DNA from: Eubacterium sp.
GTDB lineage: Bacteria; Bacillota; Clostridia; Lachnospirales; Lachnospiraceae
DNA length: 64,000 nucleotides
NCBI GenBank assembly: GCA_017539165.1
Contig: JAFYHN010000005.1
Location: forward strand, 28,863 to 92,862
Direction of reading: 5' to 3'
The translations under genes were made by a program, and so were the position numbers. Shown one piece after another: positions 50,985-60,495 of the stretch (its first letter is position 1; each line of letters begins with the position of its first letter). The notes under the pieces were generated by a model. That model was not told where the DNA came from, made no database searches, and saw only the letters and a list, made by a program, of their open reading frames with translations.

Positions 50985-52451
50985 ATGGCTTACGAAGATG
51001 ATTTAGAATTAGGAAGATTACGACAGGAAGCGGAAAGAAGAAAAAGAGAGCTTGAAGAACTTCAGAGGCAGGAATTGCAGAGGATTCGAGAGCTCGAGCA
51101 GGGAAAAGCCGATAGAAACGGATATGATCCGGAGCTTGATTCGGCTTTTGCTGTGTCTGGCAATGAACAAAGACCGAATACTCGTCAGAGTGTTCAGCAG
51201 AATCCAGATATGCGTTATGATGATGAACAGCTGGAAAAACGGAAACAACAGATGAAGAATAGAGAAGAAAGAAATAGACAGGAAAGAATAAAGCAGGAAA
51301 AAAAGAATAGTAAGGCTTCACAGCCTAGAAAACGTACTTTTGATCCGGATCAGGCGGTAAGTGATGAGGAGTTCATAAGTTCATATGAGGATGACGATTA
51401 TGATTCTGATTATGATGATGACAGAGAGTACGAAGAAAGAAGACGAAGAAAGAGTCGCGAGGAGAGTGAATCTCTTAAGAATCGTAAAGATGGTCGTGAC
51501 GATAAAAAATCAAAGAAGAAAAAGAAGAAAAGTCCTGCGGCCAAGTTTTTCCGCAGATTAGTGGCTATACTTCTTATCTTGTTGCTTGTATTTGCTCTTG
51601 CTATAGGTAATATAACAAGAAGATTTAAGAATCTGGACAGTGAAGTATCTAAGAGACCGACTGCCATGAAGAAAGGTATCGTAAATGTTCTTCTGATAGG
51701 AGAGGATGCAAGAGATGGTCAGAGTGGTCAGCGTACCGACAGTATGATACTGATGTCGATCAATACCACGAAAAACTGTGTATCTATGACATCACTTATG
51801 CGTGATATGTATGTGGATATTCCTGGATATGGTGGAGATAGAATTAATGCAGCGTATGCATATGGAGGAATAGATCTTCTTGATCAGACTATAGAAGAGA
51901 ATTTTGGTATAACTATAGATGGAAATGCTAAGGTTGATTTTGACGGATTCCTCGAGGCTATGACAGCTGTAGGTGATCTTGATATGGATCTTACGGCGGA
52001 AGAAGCGCAATATATGAATGAGAATCCAGGATTCGGGTCAAATAACGATGCTTCAGATGAAGTATGGGATCTTCATGAGGGAAAGAACAGACTTACACCA
52101 AGTCAGCTTCTTGCATATTCACGTATAAGATATATTGGTAATTCAGATTGGGATAGAACAGAAAGACAGAGAAAAGTTATAGCTGCATCAGTAAGCAGAG
52201 TTAAACATGGACATTTTATCAGTGGATACAAAATGGCTACCAAGGCAGCACCAAGTATAGCTACAGATATCGGTACTTGGGGAATGATGAGAGTTGCCTT
52301 TGGAATCATAACCGGAGGTGAGATGAAGAGTCATATTATCCCTGTAGAAGATACGTACTATGGCGATTACATTGATGGAATGGATGTGCTTGTACCAGAT
52401 CTTGAGCAGAACAGAGATTATCTCCAGAAGTATATGAACGGAGAAGAATAA
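50985..52451 (+). CDS. LytR-CpsA-Psr (LCP) family cell-wall polymer ligase
   Basis: The 488-residue protein has a long charged cytosolic N-terminus (residues 1-185) with a predicted coiled coil (RRKRELEELQRQELQRIREL) and a Lys cluster, one transmembrane helix (about 190-210) and an extracellular LCP domain. It shows NVLLIGEDARDGQSGQRTDSMIL, SLMRDMYVDIPG, INAAYAYGG and LLAYSRIRYIGNSDWDRTERQR with conserved Arg and Asp. LCP enzymes attach teichoic acids or capsule to peptidoglycan. TAGGAGA precedes the ATG at 50985. The cytosolic tail of 185 residues is longer than usual. Confidence 0.92.
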   Translation: MAYEDDLELGRLRQEAERRKRELEELQRQELQRIRELEQGKADRNGYDPELDSAFAVSGNEQRPNTRQSVQQNPDMRYDDEQLEKRKQQMKNREERNRQERIKQEKKNSKASQPRKRTFDPDQAVSDEEFISSYEDDDYDSDYDDDREYEERRRRKSREESESLKNRKDGRDDKKSKKKKKKSPAAKFFRRLVAILLILLLVFALAIGNITRRFKNLDSEVSKRPTAMKKGIVNVLLIGEDARDGQSGQRTDSMILMSINTTKNCVSMTSLMRDMYVDIPGYGGDRINAAYAYGGIDLLDQTIEENFGITIDGNAKVDFDGFLEAMTAVGDLDMDLTAEEAQYMNENPGFGSNNDASDEVWDLHEGKNRLTPSQLLAYSRIRYIGNSDWDRTERQRKVIAASVSRVKHGHFISGYKMATKAAPSIATDIGTWGMMRVAFGIITGGEMKSHIIPVEDTYYGDYIDGMDVLVPDLEQNRDYLQKYMNGEE

Positions 52452-52492
52452 AAAGAAGAATATATAGTAGTTTTATAATAATGACCAAAAGA

Positions 52493-52529
52493 AAGACCAG
52501 CAATCGAGAATATCTCGGTTGCCGGTCTT
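52493..52529. terminator. Bidirectional terminator between LCP and pta genes
   Basis: The arms AAGACCAGCAATCGAG and CTCGGTTGCCGGTCTT have 14 of 16 pairs matched (two G-T or mismatch) and a 5-base loop. It is placed between convergent genes and has A/T runs on both sides. Confidence 0.85.
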
Positions 52530-52567
52530 ATTATAAGTATTTAAATTGATTCGTTTTATTAACTATC

Positions 52568-53560
52568 TTACAGCTCTGTTGCGAAAGCGGCTGTGATGAT
52601 AGCCATTGAATATACTTCAGAAGCTGTACATCCACGTGAAAGGTCATTGATAGGTGAGTTAAGTCCGAGAAGGATAGGTCCGAATGCTTCGAAGTTACCC
52701 ATTCTCTGAGCTATCTTGTAACCAATGTTACCAGCGTTGATGTCAGGGAAGATAAATGTGTTAGCATGACCTGCAACTTCTGAACCAGGGAACTTCTTCT
52801 CTGCAACCTTAGGTGAAACAGCAGCATCGAACTGCATTTCTCCGTCGATAGGAATGTCAGGGTGAAGAGCCTTTGTTCTCTTTGCAGCGTTACGCATCTT
52901 ATCAACATCATCACCCTTAGCTGATCCGTTTGTTGAGAAGCTGAGGAATGCAACCTTAGGGTCTACTCCGAAGAGCTTAGCACACTTGATTGTTTCACTT
53001 GCTATCTCTACAAGGTCGTCCTCTGATGGCTCTATTACGATACCGCAGTCTGCAAGAGCAAGAACTTCGTTCTGGCCTGTAGCGCCTGGACGAACAAGGA
53101 TGAAACAAGAAGATACGATCTTGTTTCCTGGTTTAGTCTTGATAAGCTGAAGAGCAGGACGAACTGTATCAGCCGTAGAGTATGTTGCTCCACCGAGGAG
53201 GCAGTCACCGTATCCCATCTTTACAAGCATAGTACCGAAGTAGTTGGCAGCTTTGAGAGCTTCCTTAGCCTGCTCAGGTGTAACACCCTTAGACTTTCTA
53301 AGCTCAACGAATTCTGCAACCATCTTGTCCATGTCTTCAAAGTTTTCAGGATCGATTATCTTAGCGCCTCTTATATTAAAGCCTGCACCTTCTGCAGCTG
53401 CATGAATTCTCTCGGGATTTCCGACGAGAATTGGCTCCAGGAAATTACTTGCGAGGAGTCTTGAAGCGGCCTCGAGAATACGAGGATCTTCGCCTTCTGA
53501 GAATACAATAGTTTTTGGATTTTTCTTAAGTTGTTCAATAAGTACACCAAATCCGAACAT
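52568..53560 (-). CDS. pta: Phosphate acetyltransferase (short form)
   Basis: The 330-residue protein matches the short class of Pta: KTIVFSEGEDPRILEAASRL, LVKMGYGDCLLGGATYSTADTVRPALQLI, SSCFILVRPG (acetyl-CoA site) and the ending GLNSPINDLSRGC with the catalytic Asp. It converts acetyl-CoA and phosphate to acetyl phosphate. The usual partner ackA is not in the window on either side. GGGAGGA precedes the ATG. A single-gene unit. Confidence 0.93.
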   Translation of the reverse strand: MFGFGVLIEQLKKNPKTIVFSEGEDPRILEAASRLLASNFLEPILVGNPERIHAAAEGAGFNIRGAKIIDPENFEDMDKMVAEFVELRKSKGVTPEQAKEALKAANYFGTMLVKMGYGDCLLGGATYSTADTVRPALQLIKTKPGNKIVSSCFILVRPGATGQNEVLALADCGIVIEPSEDDLVEIASETIKCAKLFGVDPKVAFLSFSTNGSAKGDDVDKMRNAAKRTKALHPDIPIDGEMQFDAAVSPKVAEKKFPGSEVAGHANTFIFPDINAGNIGYKIAQRMGNFEAFGPILLGLNSPINDLSRGCTASEVYSMAIITAAFATEL

Positions 53561-53623
53561 TTTTCTGTTCCTCCCATATAATATATAAATTTCAATTAAT
53601 CTATTATAATACTTTAGAACGTA

Positions 53624-54991
53624 TTAGTCTACCTTTGGAAGTGTAGAAATTGATTTTTGTAAATCTTCGTCTGTTGGGATGTAATCACTCATCTCGCCAT
53701 CGTTGTATTTCTGGTATGCAACCATATCGAAGTAACCAGTTCCTGTAAGACCGAATACGATATTCTTAGCTTCGCCTGTTTCTTTGCATTTAAGTGCTTC
53801 ATCGATAGCAACTCTGATAGCGTGGCTTGATTCAGGTGCTGGAAGAATACCCTCAACGCGTGCGAATTCTTCAGCTGCCTGGAATACACTTGTCTGTTCA
53901 ACACTTCTTGCTTTAAGAAGTCCCTGATCATAAAGCTCTGATACAACAGAACTCATTCCGTGATATCTAAGACCACCTGCGTGGTTAGCTGATGGGATGA
54001 ATCCACTTCCGAGTGTGTACATCTTAGCGAGAGGACATACCTTTCCTGTATCGCAGAAGTCGTATGCATATACACCTCTTGTAAGACTTGGACATGAAGC
54101 AGGCTCAACAGCGATTATCTCATAATCTGCCTCACCACGAAGCATTTCACCGGCAAATGGAGATATAAGACCTCCGAGGTTTGAACCACCACCTGCACAT
54201 CCGATTACCATGTCTGCCTTGATGCCGTACTTGTCGAGTGCAGCCTTTGTCTCAAGACCGATAACTGACTGATGAAGAAGTACCTGAGAAAGAACTGATC
54301 CGAGAACGTATCTGTAACCTTCCTGAGTTGTAGCAGCTTCAACGGCCTCTGAGATAGCGCATCCAAGACTTCCTGTAGTTCCTGGGAACTCTGCATTTAT
54401 CTTACGGCCAACTTCTGTATTCATTGAAGGAGAAGGTGTAACCTGAGCTCCGTATGTACGCATTACTTCGCGTCTGAATGGCTTCTGCTCGTAGGAAACC
54501 TTAACCATATATACCTGACAGTCAAGATCAAAATATGAACAAGCCATAGAAAGTGCTGTTCCCCACTGACCTGCACCTGTTTCTGTAGTAACACCCTTAA
54601 GTCCCTGCTTCTTAGCGTAGTATGCCTGAGCAATAGCTGAGTTCAGCTTGTGGCTTCCTGATGTATTATTTCCTTCGAACTTATAGTAGATATGTGCCGG
54701 TGTTCCGAGTTTCTTCTCAAGGCAGTATGCTCTTACGAGAGGAGATGGACGGTACATCTTATAGAAATTTCTGATCTCTTCCGGAATATCGAAATAAGGT
54801 GTTGTATCATCTAGTTCCTGCATAGCGAGTTCTCTGCAGAATATTCCTGACAGCTCATCAAGAGTTACAGGCTGTAATGTGCCTGGATTGAGGATTGGAG
54901 CCGGTTTTTTCTTCATGTCAGCTCTTACGTTATACCACTGTGTTGGCATCTCATTTTCTTCCAGATAGATCTTATACGGAATGTTGCTCAT
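53624..54991 (-). CDS. TrpB2-type tryptophan synthase beta chain
   Basis: The 455-residue protein has the TrpB2 pattern: PTQWYNVRADM at the start, RPSPLVRA, PLP Lys115 in NTSGSHKLNSA, ETGAGQWGTALS, the phosphate loop CAGGGSNLGG and ESSHAIR near the end. TrpB2 condenses indole with serine and is longer than TrpB1 (about 400). No trpA or other tryptophan gene is adjacent, so it may salvage indole. GGAGGT precedes the ATG. Confidence 0.92.
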   Translation of the reverse strand: MSNIPYKIYLEENEMPTQWYNVRADMKKKPAPILNPGTLQPVTLDELSGIFCRELAMQELDDTTPYFDIPEEIRNFYKMYRPSPLVRAYCLEKKLGTPAHIYYKFEGNNTSGSHKLNSAIAQAYYAKKQGLKGVTTETGAGQWGTALSMACSYFDLDCQVYMVKVSYEQKPFRREVMRTYGAQVTPSPSMNTEVGRKINAEFPGTTGSLGCAISEAVEAATTQEGYRYVLGSVLSQVLLHQSVIGLETKAALDKYGIKADMVIGCAGGGSNLGGLISPFAGEMLRGEADYEIIAVEPASCPSLTRGVYAYDFCDTGKVCPLAKMYTLGSGFIPSANHAGGLRYHGMSSVVSELYDQGLLKARSVEQTSVFQAAEEFARVEGILPAPESSHAIRVAIDEALKCKETGEAKNIVFGLTGTGYFDMVAYQKYNDGEMSDYIPTDEDLQKSISTLPKVD

Positions 54992-55142
54992 TGACTAGTT
55001 ACCTCCATGTTTTATGTATAAAAAAATCAACCTCAATAATACCACATTTTTGATAATAACGGCAAGTTCATACTTTTTCTTTTATATATTATGTAAATAT
55101 GTTATCATAACAGGAATGTTATATGCCAAAAGGAGTCTTTTT

Positions 55143-55724
55143 ATGAATATAATATTTATATCGACGAGCATCTTTCTCGGAATAGGTCTTGCAGTTGATG
55201 CTCTTTCTGTTTCTATGGTAAATGGACTTAATGAACCTAAGATGAAACTGAAGAAGTTGCTGGGCATAGCACTGACATTTGCAGGTTTTCAGTTTCTTAT
55301 GCCATTGATAGGATGGTTTCTCGTTCATAAAGCAGTGGAATACTTTAAGGTTATCGAACCATTTATTCCCTGGGTGGCACTTGGTCTCTTATGTTTTATA
55401 GGAGGCAAGATGCTCTATGAGGGAATCAGGGGATGGAATGACGAGGATGACAAAGAAGAAGTAAAACTGGAAAAGAAAGAGCTTATTATTCAGGGTATAG
55501 CAACATCAATAGATGCGCTTTCTGTTGGATTTGCGATAGCAGATTACGATGCAGCCATGGCGTTGGTGTGTTCGATGATCGTCGGAGTGGTGACATTTAT
55601 AATGTGTGCTTTTGGTGTAAAGATAGGAGCAGCGTTTGGAACAAAACTGGAGGGAAAAGCTTCAGTTATAGGCGGAGTGATTCTTATCTGTATAGGAATA
55701 GCTATAGTCCTTAGATCATTTTAA
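55143..55724 (+). CDS. mntP: Manganese efflux pump MntP
   Basis: The 193-residue protein has six transmembrane helices with two copies of the motif D-A-L-S-V (AVDALSVSM at residue 19 and SIDALSVGF at about 123), the inverted-repeat fold of MntP (DUF204). It exports Mn2+. AAAAGGAG precedes the ATG at 55143; the frame extends upstream to 55014 without a site. The 150-base gap to trpB2 holds no visible yybP-ykoY riboswitch, although mntP genes often carry one. Confidence 0.9.
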   Translation: MNIIFISTSIFLGIGLAVDALSVSMVNGLNEPKMKLKKLLGIALTFAGFQFLMPLIGWFLVHKAVEYFKVIEPFIPWVALGLLCFIGGKMLYEGIRGWNDEDDKEEVKLEKKELIIQGIATSIDALSVGFAIADYDAAMALVCSMIVGVVTFIMCAFGVKIGAAFGTKLEGKASVIGGVILICIGIAIVLRSF

Positions 55725-55772
55725 GGATTATAAGCTAAAGAAGTATTAAAAGTATTAAAAGGCGGTGCAAAA

Positions 55773-57869
55773 TTGAAAAAAATAAGAAGAGTGTTGGTGA
55801 TGGTTTTGCTGATACTGGCAAGTGTATTAGCGTCGACGGAAAATATGGGACGATCAGATGTGAGTATGGTGCGTGCAGCAGGTAAAGTTGCAATCAGCAA
55901 AACTTCGGTGACAGTATATGTTGGAAATAAAGTGTCATTGAAGTTGAAGAACGCTCCTCAAAAGGTTAAGTGGGTAGTAAAGAATAAAAAGATAGCTACG
56001 GTATCATCGAATGGTGTGGTTACAGCTAAGAAGGCGGGGAAAACAAGTGTAATTGCGAAGTGTAACGGGAAAAATTATAAATGTATAGTTACAGTAAAGC
56101 AGTTTAAAAAGATTACTCCCAAGCTGGAAAATAAATCGGCCGGAGTGAAGATCAGCTGGTCAAAGCTAAAGGGTGCTAAAGGGTACTATATCTATAGAAG
56201 GCGCAGTGGTAAAAAAAAGTTTAAGAAAATAGTTTCTACTACAGACACTTCATATGTCGACAAAGCTGTTGAGACGAAGAAAGGAATATCTTTTGATTAT
56301 GCGGTTTGTGCATATAATGGAAAATGTATAGGAGATAAGCTTCCGAAGAAAATCATCAGGTTAAAAGCCCCTGCTATTAAAAATATATATGTAGACAATT
56401 ACAATGAACTCGTTATTGAGTTTAATGAAGCTAAAGGTGCTAAAAAATATCAGCTTCAATATACTAATAGAGAAACAACAGTTACTACTTCTTTTGGAAC
56501 TGATAAAAAAAGTTACACCATCAAAAATATACAGCCACAGGATACATATAGTATCACTATGAGAAGTGTTTCAGATGGTATGTATTCGGATTGGTGTGCT
56601 AAGAAGAATTACGAAATCACTGAGGGTGTACAGAACTTTTCTATAAATGAAAGTAATTATGGCCCAGAGGATGTATGCTGGACTTGGTGGTCATATCCAC
56701 AGATGGTGTCATATAAGGGAATAAGAGACAAGAGCTATTTTGGTTATACAACAAGTCTTGGCTACATAGGAGTGGGTTCCTATGATATGAATACGGGTGC
56801 AGTAATAAAGACCAATCTTGCTCTGACGGATGCTGATGATCATAATTCCTGTTCGGTAAATGTACTTAAAGACGGAAGAATCATGGCAGTTTTCGCCAGT
56901 GGTCATGATAAGGATAAGTTTATTCATGTGAGAATATCTGCTCAGAGTGAGTCTATCAGCAGATTTAATAAAGAAATCAAACTGGAGGCATCCGGAAAAA
57001 CCAGTTATTCACAGGTATACAATGTAAATGGAACGTATTATGTATTCTATCGTTGTAACAGTAAAAACTGGAACTTCTTTAAAAGTACTGACTTGAAAAA
57101 ATGGTCAAATGAGAATAAGTTTATATCCGGTCCGGTTCAGTATTACATAAAGATTACAGAAACAACAAATCCGGGGTTGTACAGAGTGACCATGACTGGT
57201 AATCCGGCCAGTGCTGATCATAATATCAGAATGGGATTCATAAACTTCTCGAATGGTGCGGTTTACAATTCTGATATGACGATTCTGGGACAGCTGGGTA
57301 CATCAATAGATGCTACGAGGTTCAATGTTGTTATACCGCAGGAAGAGGGTAAGTATACGCGATTATTTGATGTGGCGGTGACTAATCCTGATAGTGTTGA
57401 GATAGCTTATTGTAAGTGGAATGTAAATGGTACCAAGGCGGATTACAGCATACTTAGAAATAAAGAAATATACGAGATTGCTACGCAGTCTGATAGATTC
57501 TGGTTGAAGTATTTCGGTGGAATAGCTTTTATAGATAAAGACAATATAGTTGTAAGTTATGGAAATGACTGCATTGATCATGTGGAAACTATGAAGTTTG
57601 GTGAGAGAACTATAAAAGAAGAAGTAGAAGATGACGAAATCAAACATACTGATACAGAGCCGATTGAAAAAAAATATGTTGAAAAAACTATCAAAGATTT
57701 TCATCTGGACAGAGATATTTCAAAGACGAGCTATAAAGACAGTCATTATCGTTCGGTAAGGCCTGTAGTCGATATTAACGATAAGACTATAATGTGGCAG
57801 TATGGCTACTATGATTCAAAGGCTTATACTTCATTTAATATGGATGCCAGATTTATAAAAATTCCGTAA
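55773..57869 (+). CDS. Secreted protein with Big2, FN3 and BNR-type beta-propeller domains (TTG start)
   Basis: This 698-residue protein has a signal peptide (residues 1-31), a bacterial Ig-like Big2 domain (about 38-110: KIATVSSNGVVTAKKAGKTSV), two FN3-like domains (about 115-290) and a BNR_4-like propeller region (about 290-690: DDHNSCSVNVLKDGRIMAVF, SYSQVYNVNGTYYVFYR). The TTG at 55773 has AAGGCGGTG upstream. It is Lys-rich and presumably associates with wall or polysaccharide. The catalytic residues of sialidases (Asp-box, Arg triad) are not evident, so it may bind or cleave glycans. Confidence 0.83.
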   Translation: MKKIRRVLVMVLLILASVLASTENMGRSDVSMVRAAGKVAISKTSVTVYVGNKVSLKLKNAPQKVKWVVKNKKIATVSSNGVVTAKKAGKTSVIAKCNGKNYKCIVTVKQFKKITPKLENKSAGVKISWSKLKGAKGYYIYRRRSGKKKFKKIVSTTDTSYVDKAVETKKGISFDYAVCAYNGKCIGDKLPKKIIRLKAPAIKNIYVDNYNELVIEFNEAKGAKKYQLQYTNRETTVTTSFGTDKKSYTIKNIQPQDTYSITMRSVSDGMYSDWCAKKNYEITEGVQNFSINESNYGPEDVCWTWWSYPQMVSYKGIRDKSYFGYTTSLGYIGVGSYDMNTGAVIKTNLALTDADDHNSCSVNVLKDGRIMAVFASGHDKDKFIHVRISAQSESISRFNKEIKLEASGKTSYSQVYNVNGTYYVFYRCNSKNWNFFKSTDLKKWSNENKFISGPVQYYIKITETTNPGLYRVTMTGNPASADHNIRMGFINFSNGAVYNSDMTILGQLGTSIDATRFNVVIPQEEGKYTRLFDVAVTNPDSVEIAYCKWNVNGTKADYSILRNKEIYEIATQSDRFWLKYFGGIAFIDKDNIVVSYGNDCIDHVETMKFGERTIKEEVEDDEIKHTDTEPIEKKYVEKTIKDFHLDRDISKTSYKDSHYRSVRPVVDINDKTIMWQYGYYDSKAYTSFNMDARFIKIP

Positions 57870-57884
57870 AAAAGGACAGAGAAA

Positions 57885-59135
57885 ATGAGCAAAAACAGTG
57901 ATAAGAAAAAAGGTGGGGCAGTTAAAAAGTTTTTCAAAGTTATAGGGATAATCCTGGGAGTGATAATCATAGCATTTCTTGGATTCCTGGGATGGCTTAC
58001 AGCAGTAGAATATAAGCCTGAGGCTGTTGAAAAGGTTAGTGTTGATGATACTCATGGTTCTGCTAAGAACCTGACCGAAGGGGATGAATTCTCAATCATG
58101 ACCTGGAATATCGGCTATGGATGTCTGGGTGATAATGCTGACTTTTTCATGGATGGTGGAACAAATGTTATCACAGCGACACCAGAGAGAAGAGATGTGA
58201 ATATTGCCGGGATGAAGGGTACCATTATGGCAGCTAATCCTGATATTCTCTTTTTCCAGGAAATAGATAGAGATGCAGATCGTTCATACAACAAGGATGA
58301 GCTTGTTGAACTGAGTGATGGTCTGTCAGAAATGCTTGATAATCAAAGTGATTCTGAGATTCCGGAAATGCAAGAAATGCAGAATATTCTTGGCGATGAT
58401 GTCAAAGTCGAGATTGAAAATGTATCAGAATCTGCAAAAGATAATGGTGCAGGAAATGGATACAGTACATCATTTGCATATAACTTCAAAGTTAATTATG
58501 TTCCATATCCTATACCGGATACGATAGGTAAAGTAAATGCAGGTATATCTATTTTTTCGAAGTACAGTGTATCTGATGCTGAGAGAATCAGCCTGCCTTG
58601 CCCTTTTAGCTGGCCTATAAGAACGATCAATCTAAAGAGATGTCTTCTTGTGAATAGAATACCGGTAAAAAATGCTGAAGGAGCTGAGACAGGAAAAGAA
58701 CTGGTTCTAGTGAATCTTCATCTTGAAGCATATGATAACGGTGAAGGAAAGGCTGCTCAGACCGAACAGCTTAGAGCTTTTCTTCAGGAGGAATATGATA
58801 AGGGTAATTATGTTATCGCTGGTGGAGACTTTAATCAGAAGTTCTCTAGTATAGATACGAGTATGTATCCGGAATATGATGGAATGTGGAAGTGTGGAGA
58901 GATTGATACGAGCGTTTTTGGAGAACATTTCCAGTTTGAGATGGATAATTCAAAACCTACATGCAGATCTCTTGATCGTCCTATAAGTGGAGCTGACAGA
59001 AATGGTTTTCAGTATTATATGATAGATGGATTTATAGTTTCAGATAATATAGAAGTTAGTGCATTACAGACCGTTGAAACTCTTTTTGCCCCATCAGATC
59101 ATAATCCTGTTATGATGCAGCTCAAATTAAAATAG
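57885..59135 (+). CDS. Endonuclease/exonuclease/phosphatase (EEP) family hydrolase, membrane-anchored
   Basis: This 416-residue protein has a cytosolic Lys-rich start, one transmembrane helix (about 19-45) and an extracellular EEP domain. The domain shows IMTWNIGYGCLG, Glu in ILFFQEIDRDADRSY, LVNLHLEA, GDFNQKF and a final APSDHNPVMM. These are the metal-binding Asn, Glu, Asp, Asn and His residues of the family. It may cleave phosphodiester bonds of nucleic acids, lipids or sugar phosphates outside the cell. The acidic stretch at about 130-185 is an insertion. It follows the BNR gene by 15 bases. Confidence 0.87.
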   Translation: MSKNSDKKKGGAVKKFFKVIGIILGVIIIAFLGFLGWLTAVEYKPEAVEKVSVDDTHGSAKNLTEGDEFSIMTWNIGYGCLGDNADFFMDGGTNVITATPERRDVNIAGMKGTIMAANPDILFFQEIDRDADRSYNKDELVELSDGLSEMLDNQSDSEIPEMQEMQNILGDDVKVEIENVSESAKDNGAGNGYSTSFAYNFKVNYVPYPIPDTIGKVNAGISIFSKYSVSDAERISLPCPFSWPIRTINLKRCLLVNRIPVKNAEGAETGKELVLVNLHLEAYDNGEGKAAQTEQLRAFLQEEYDKGNYVIAGGDFNQKFSSIDTSMYPEYDGMWKCGEIDTSVFGEHFQFEMDNSKPTCRSLDRPISGADRNGFQYYMIDGFIVSDNIEVSALQTVETLFAPSDHNPVMMQLKLK

Positions 59136-59173
59136 TTCTATTATTTTGCACTACAAAGGAGGAGATGAATTGT

Positions 59174-60031
59174 ATGGCAACTGGTTTAGTGCTTGAAGGG
59201 GGCGGTATGAGAGGTATTTATACCTCGGGTATCCTGGATGAGATGCTTCAGGAAGGAATAAAGGTTGATGGCCTTATCGGGGTATCGGCCGGGATCATTC
59301 ATGGAATATCATATGTATCAGAACAGTATGCAAGAAATATCAGATATTTTGTTAAGTACAGAAGTGATAAGCGCTTCATGAGTATACAGTCTCTTATAAA
59401 AACAGGAAATGTATGTGAAGATGAATTCTGTTATAATGATATACCAAAGAGACTGGCACCTTTGGATTTTGAAAAGTTCAGAAAACGCACAGCGGAAGGA
59501 TTCAGAGTTTTTAGTGTTGCCACTAACCTTGAGACTGGAAAAGCAGAATACATTCCAATCACCGATGTTGAAACTCAGATGGATGCAGTAAAAGCATCTG
59601 CCTCATTGCCGCTTGTTTCAAAGGTGGTTGAATATAAAGGGATGAAGCTTCTGGATGGCGGCTCTGCCGATAGTATTCCGCTAAAAGCTATGCAGGAAAG
59701 AGGGTTCAGTAAGAATATAGTAATACTTACCCGTCCCGATGGATTCGTAAAGAAACCAGATCACAGTATGCCTATAATGAAGAAGGTATACAAGAATTAT
59801 CCTGAATATCTTGATACATGTGAGAGAAGATATATTGATTATAACAGTGAGCTTGCATATGTGCAGAAAGAATCTGAGAAGGGTAATGCATTTGTTATAA
59901 GACCATCTAGATCTTTTAAAGTAGCGCGTTCCGAGACAGATATTGAAAAGATAAAGAGAATGTATAAGCTTGGAAGATATGATGCTAAAAACAACATGAG
60001 AGGTATTAAAAAATTCCTTTCAGAAACATGA
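59174..60031 (+). CDS. Patatin-like phospholipase
   Basis: The 285-residue protein has the patatin set: GLVLEGGGMRGIYTSG (oxyanion loop), nucleophile Ser38 in GVSAG and catalytic Asp in LLDGGSADSIP (about 162). Such cytosolic enzymes hydrolyse phospholipids or other lipids. The ATG at 59174 has AAAGGAGG upstream with suitable spacing; ATG at 59165 is too close. It may share a transcript with the EEP gene 38 bases upstream. Confidence 0.9.
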   Translation: MATGLVLEGGGMRGIYTSGILDEMLQEGIKVDGLIGVSAGIIHGISYVSEQYARNIRYFVKYRSDKRFMSIQSLIKTGNVCEDEFCYNDIPKRLAPLDFEKFRKRTAEGFRVFSVATNLETGKAEYIPITDVETQMDAVKASASLPLVSKVVEYKGMKLLDGGSADSIPLKAMQERGFSKNIVILTRPDGFVKKPDHSMPIMKKVYKNYPEYLDTCERRYIDYNSELAYVQKESEKGNAFVIRPSRSFKVARSETDIEKIKRMYKLGRYDAKNNMRGIKKFLSET

Positions 60032-60068
60032 AAAATATAATGTTCCTAAATTAGTCAAGAAAAAATAC

Positions 60069-60097
60069 TTGATTTCTGATTATTGCTATGCTAATAT
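60069..60097 (+). promoter_or_regulatory. Promoter of rpmE
   Basis: TTGATT (60069-60074), 17-base spacer, TAATAT (60092-60097), start site near 60104, so the leader is about 70 bases long. Confidence 0.65.
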
Positions 60098-60103
60098 GGG
60101 AAC

Positions 60104-60174
60104 GTTGCTGGTATGCAATCGAGGCCGTTAGGCATGTGTTGCATATACGTTACGTAGAGAAAGAGGAGATTATT
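60104..60174 (+). promoter_or_regulatory. Leader of rpmE, possible L31 autoregulatory RNA
   Basis: The 70-nt leader contains GCTGGTATGCAATCGAGGCC, GTTAGGCATGTGTTGC and ATACGTTACGTAG, with possible short pairings (TATGCAA with TTGCATA; GCC with GGC). L31 leaders of Firmicutes are known as ribosomal-protein autoregulatory motifs. I cannot confirm the consensus. Confidence 0.35.
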
Positions 60175-60384
60175 ATGAGAGAGGGAATACATCCAGATTA
60201 TTATCAGGCTAAGGTTGTTTGCAACTGTGGTAATGAGTTTGTTACAGGATCAACAAAGGAAGATATCCATGTTGAAATCTGTTCAAAGTGTCATTCATTC
60301 TATACAGGACAGCAGAAGGCTATCCAGGCTCGTGGACGTATAGATAAGTTCAACAAGAAGTACGGCGTACAGTCAAACAACTAG
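60175..60384 (+). CDS. rpmE: Ribosomal protein bL31 (zinc-binding form)
   Basis: The 69-residue protein begins [19 protein letters not shown] and has four Cys (16, 18, 36, 39) for zinc, as in the C+ form of L31. It is part of the 50S subunit at the intersubunit bridge. AGAGGAGA precedes the ATG at 60175; the longer frame from 60088 lies within the promoter. It heads the conserved order rpmE - yqhQ - prmC - prfA. Confidence 0.95.
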   Translation: MREGIHPDYYQAKVVCNCGNEFVTGSTKEDIHVEICSKCHSFYTGQQKAIQARGRIDKFNKKYGVQSNN

Positions 60385-60406
60385 ATAATTGTACAATTAA
60401 CGATTG

Positions 60407-60456
60407 AAGCGGCAGTTGAGGATATTTCTGGTATTCTCGAACTGCCGCTTTGTGTT
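60407..60456 (+). terminator. Terminator after rpmE
   Basis: The arms AAGCGGCAGTT-GAG and CTC-GAACTGCCGCTT (60407-60450) with a loop of about 15 bases are followed by TGTGTTAATTTT. The stem is strong but the T tract is weak, so part of transcription may continue into yqhQ. Confidence 0.75.
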
Positions 60457-60495
60457 AATTTTAAACGATGACTGAAAGACGAAGGTGAGTATAAT

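Noticed and set aside
55014-55142. N-terminal extension of MntP and a riboswitch before mntP
   Set aside because: The extension lacks a ribosome site and is AT-rich; no GGGGAGUA-like element is found in the gap.
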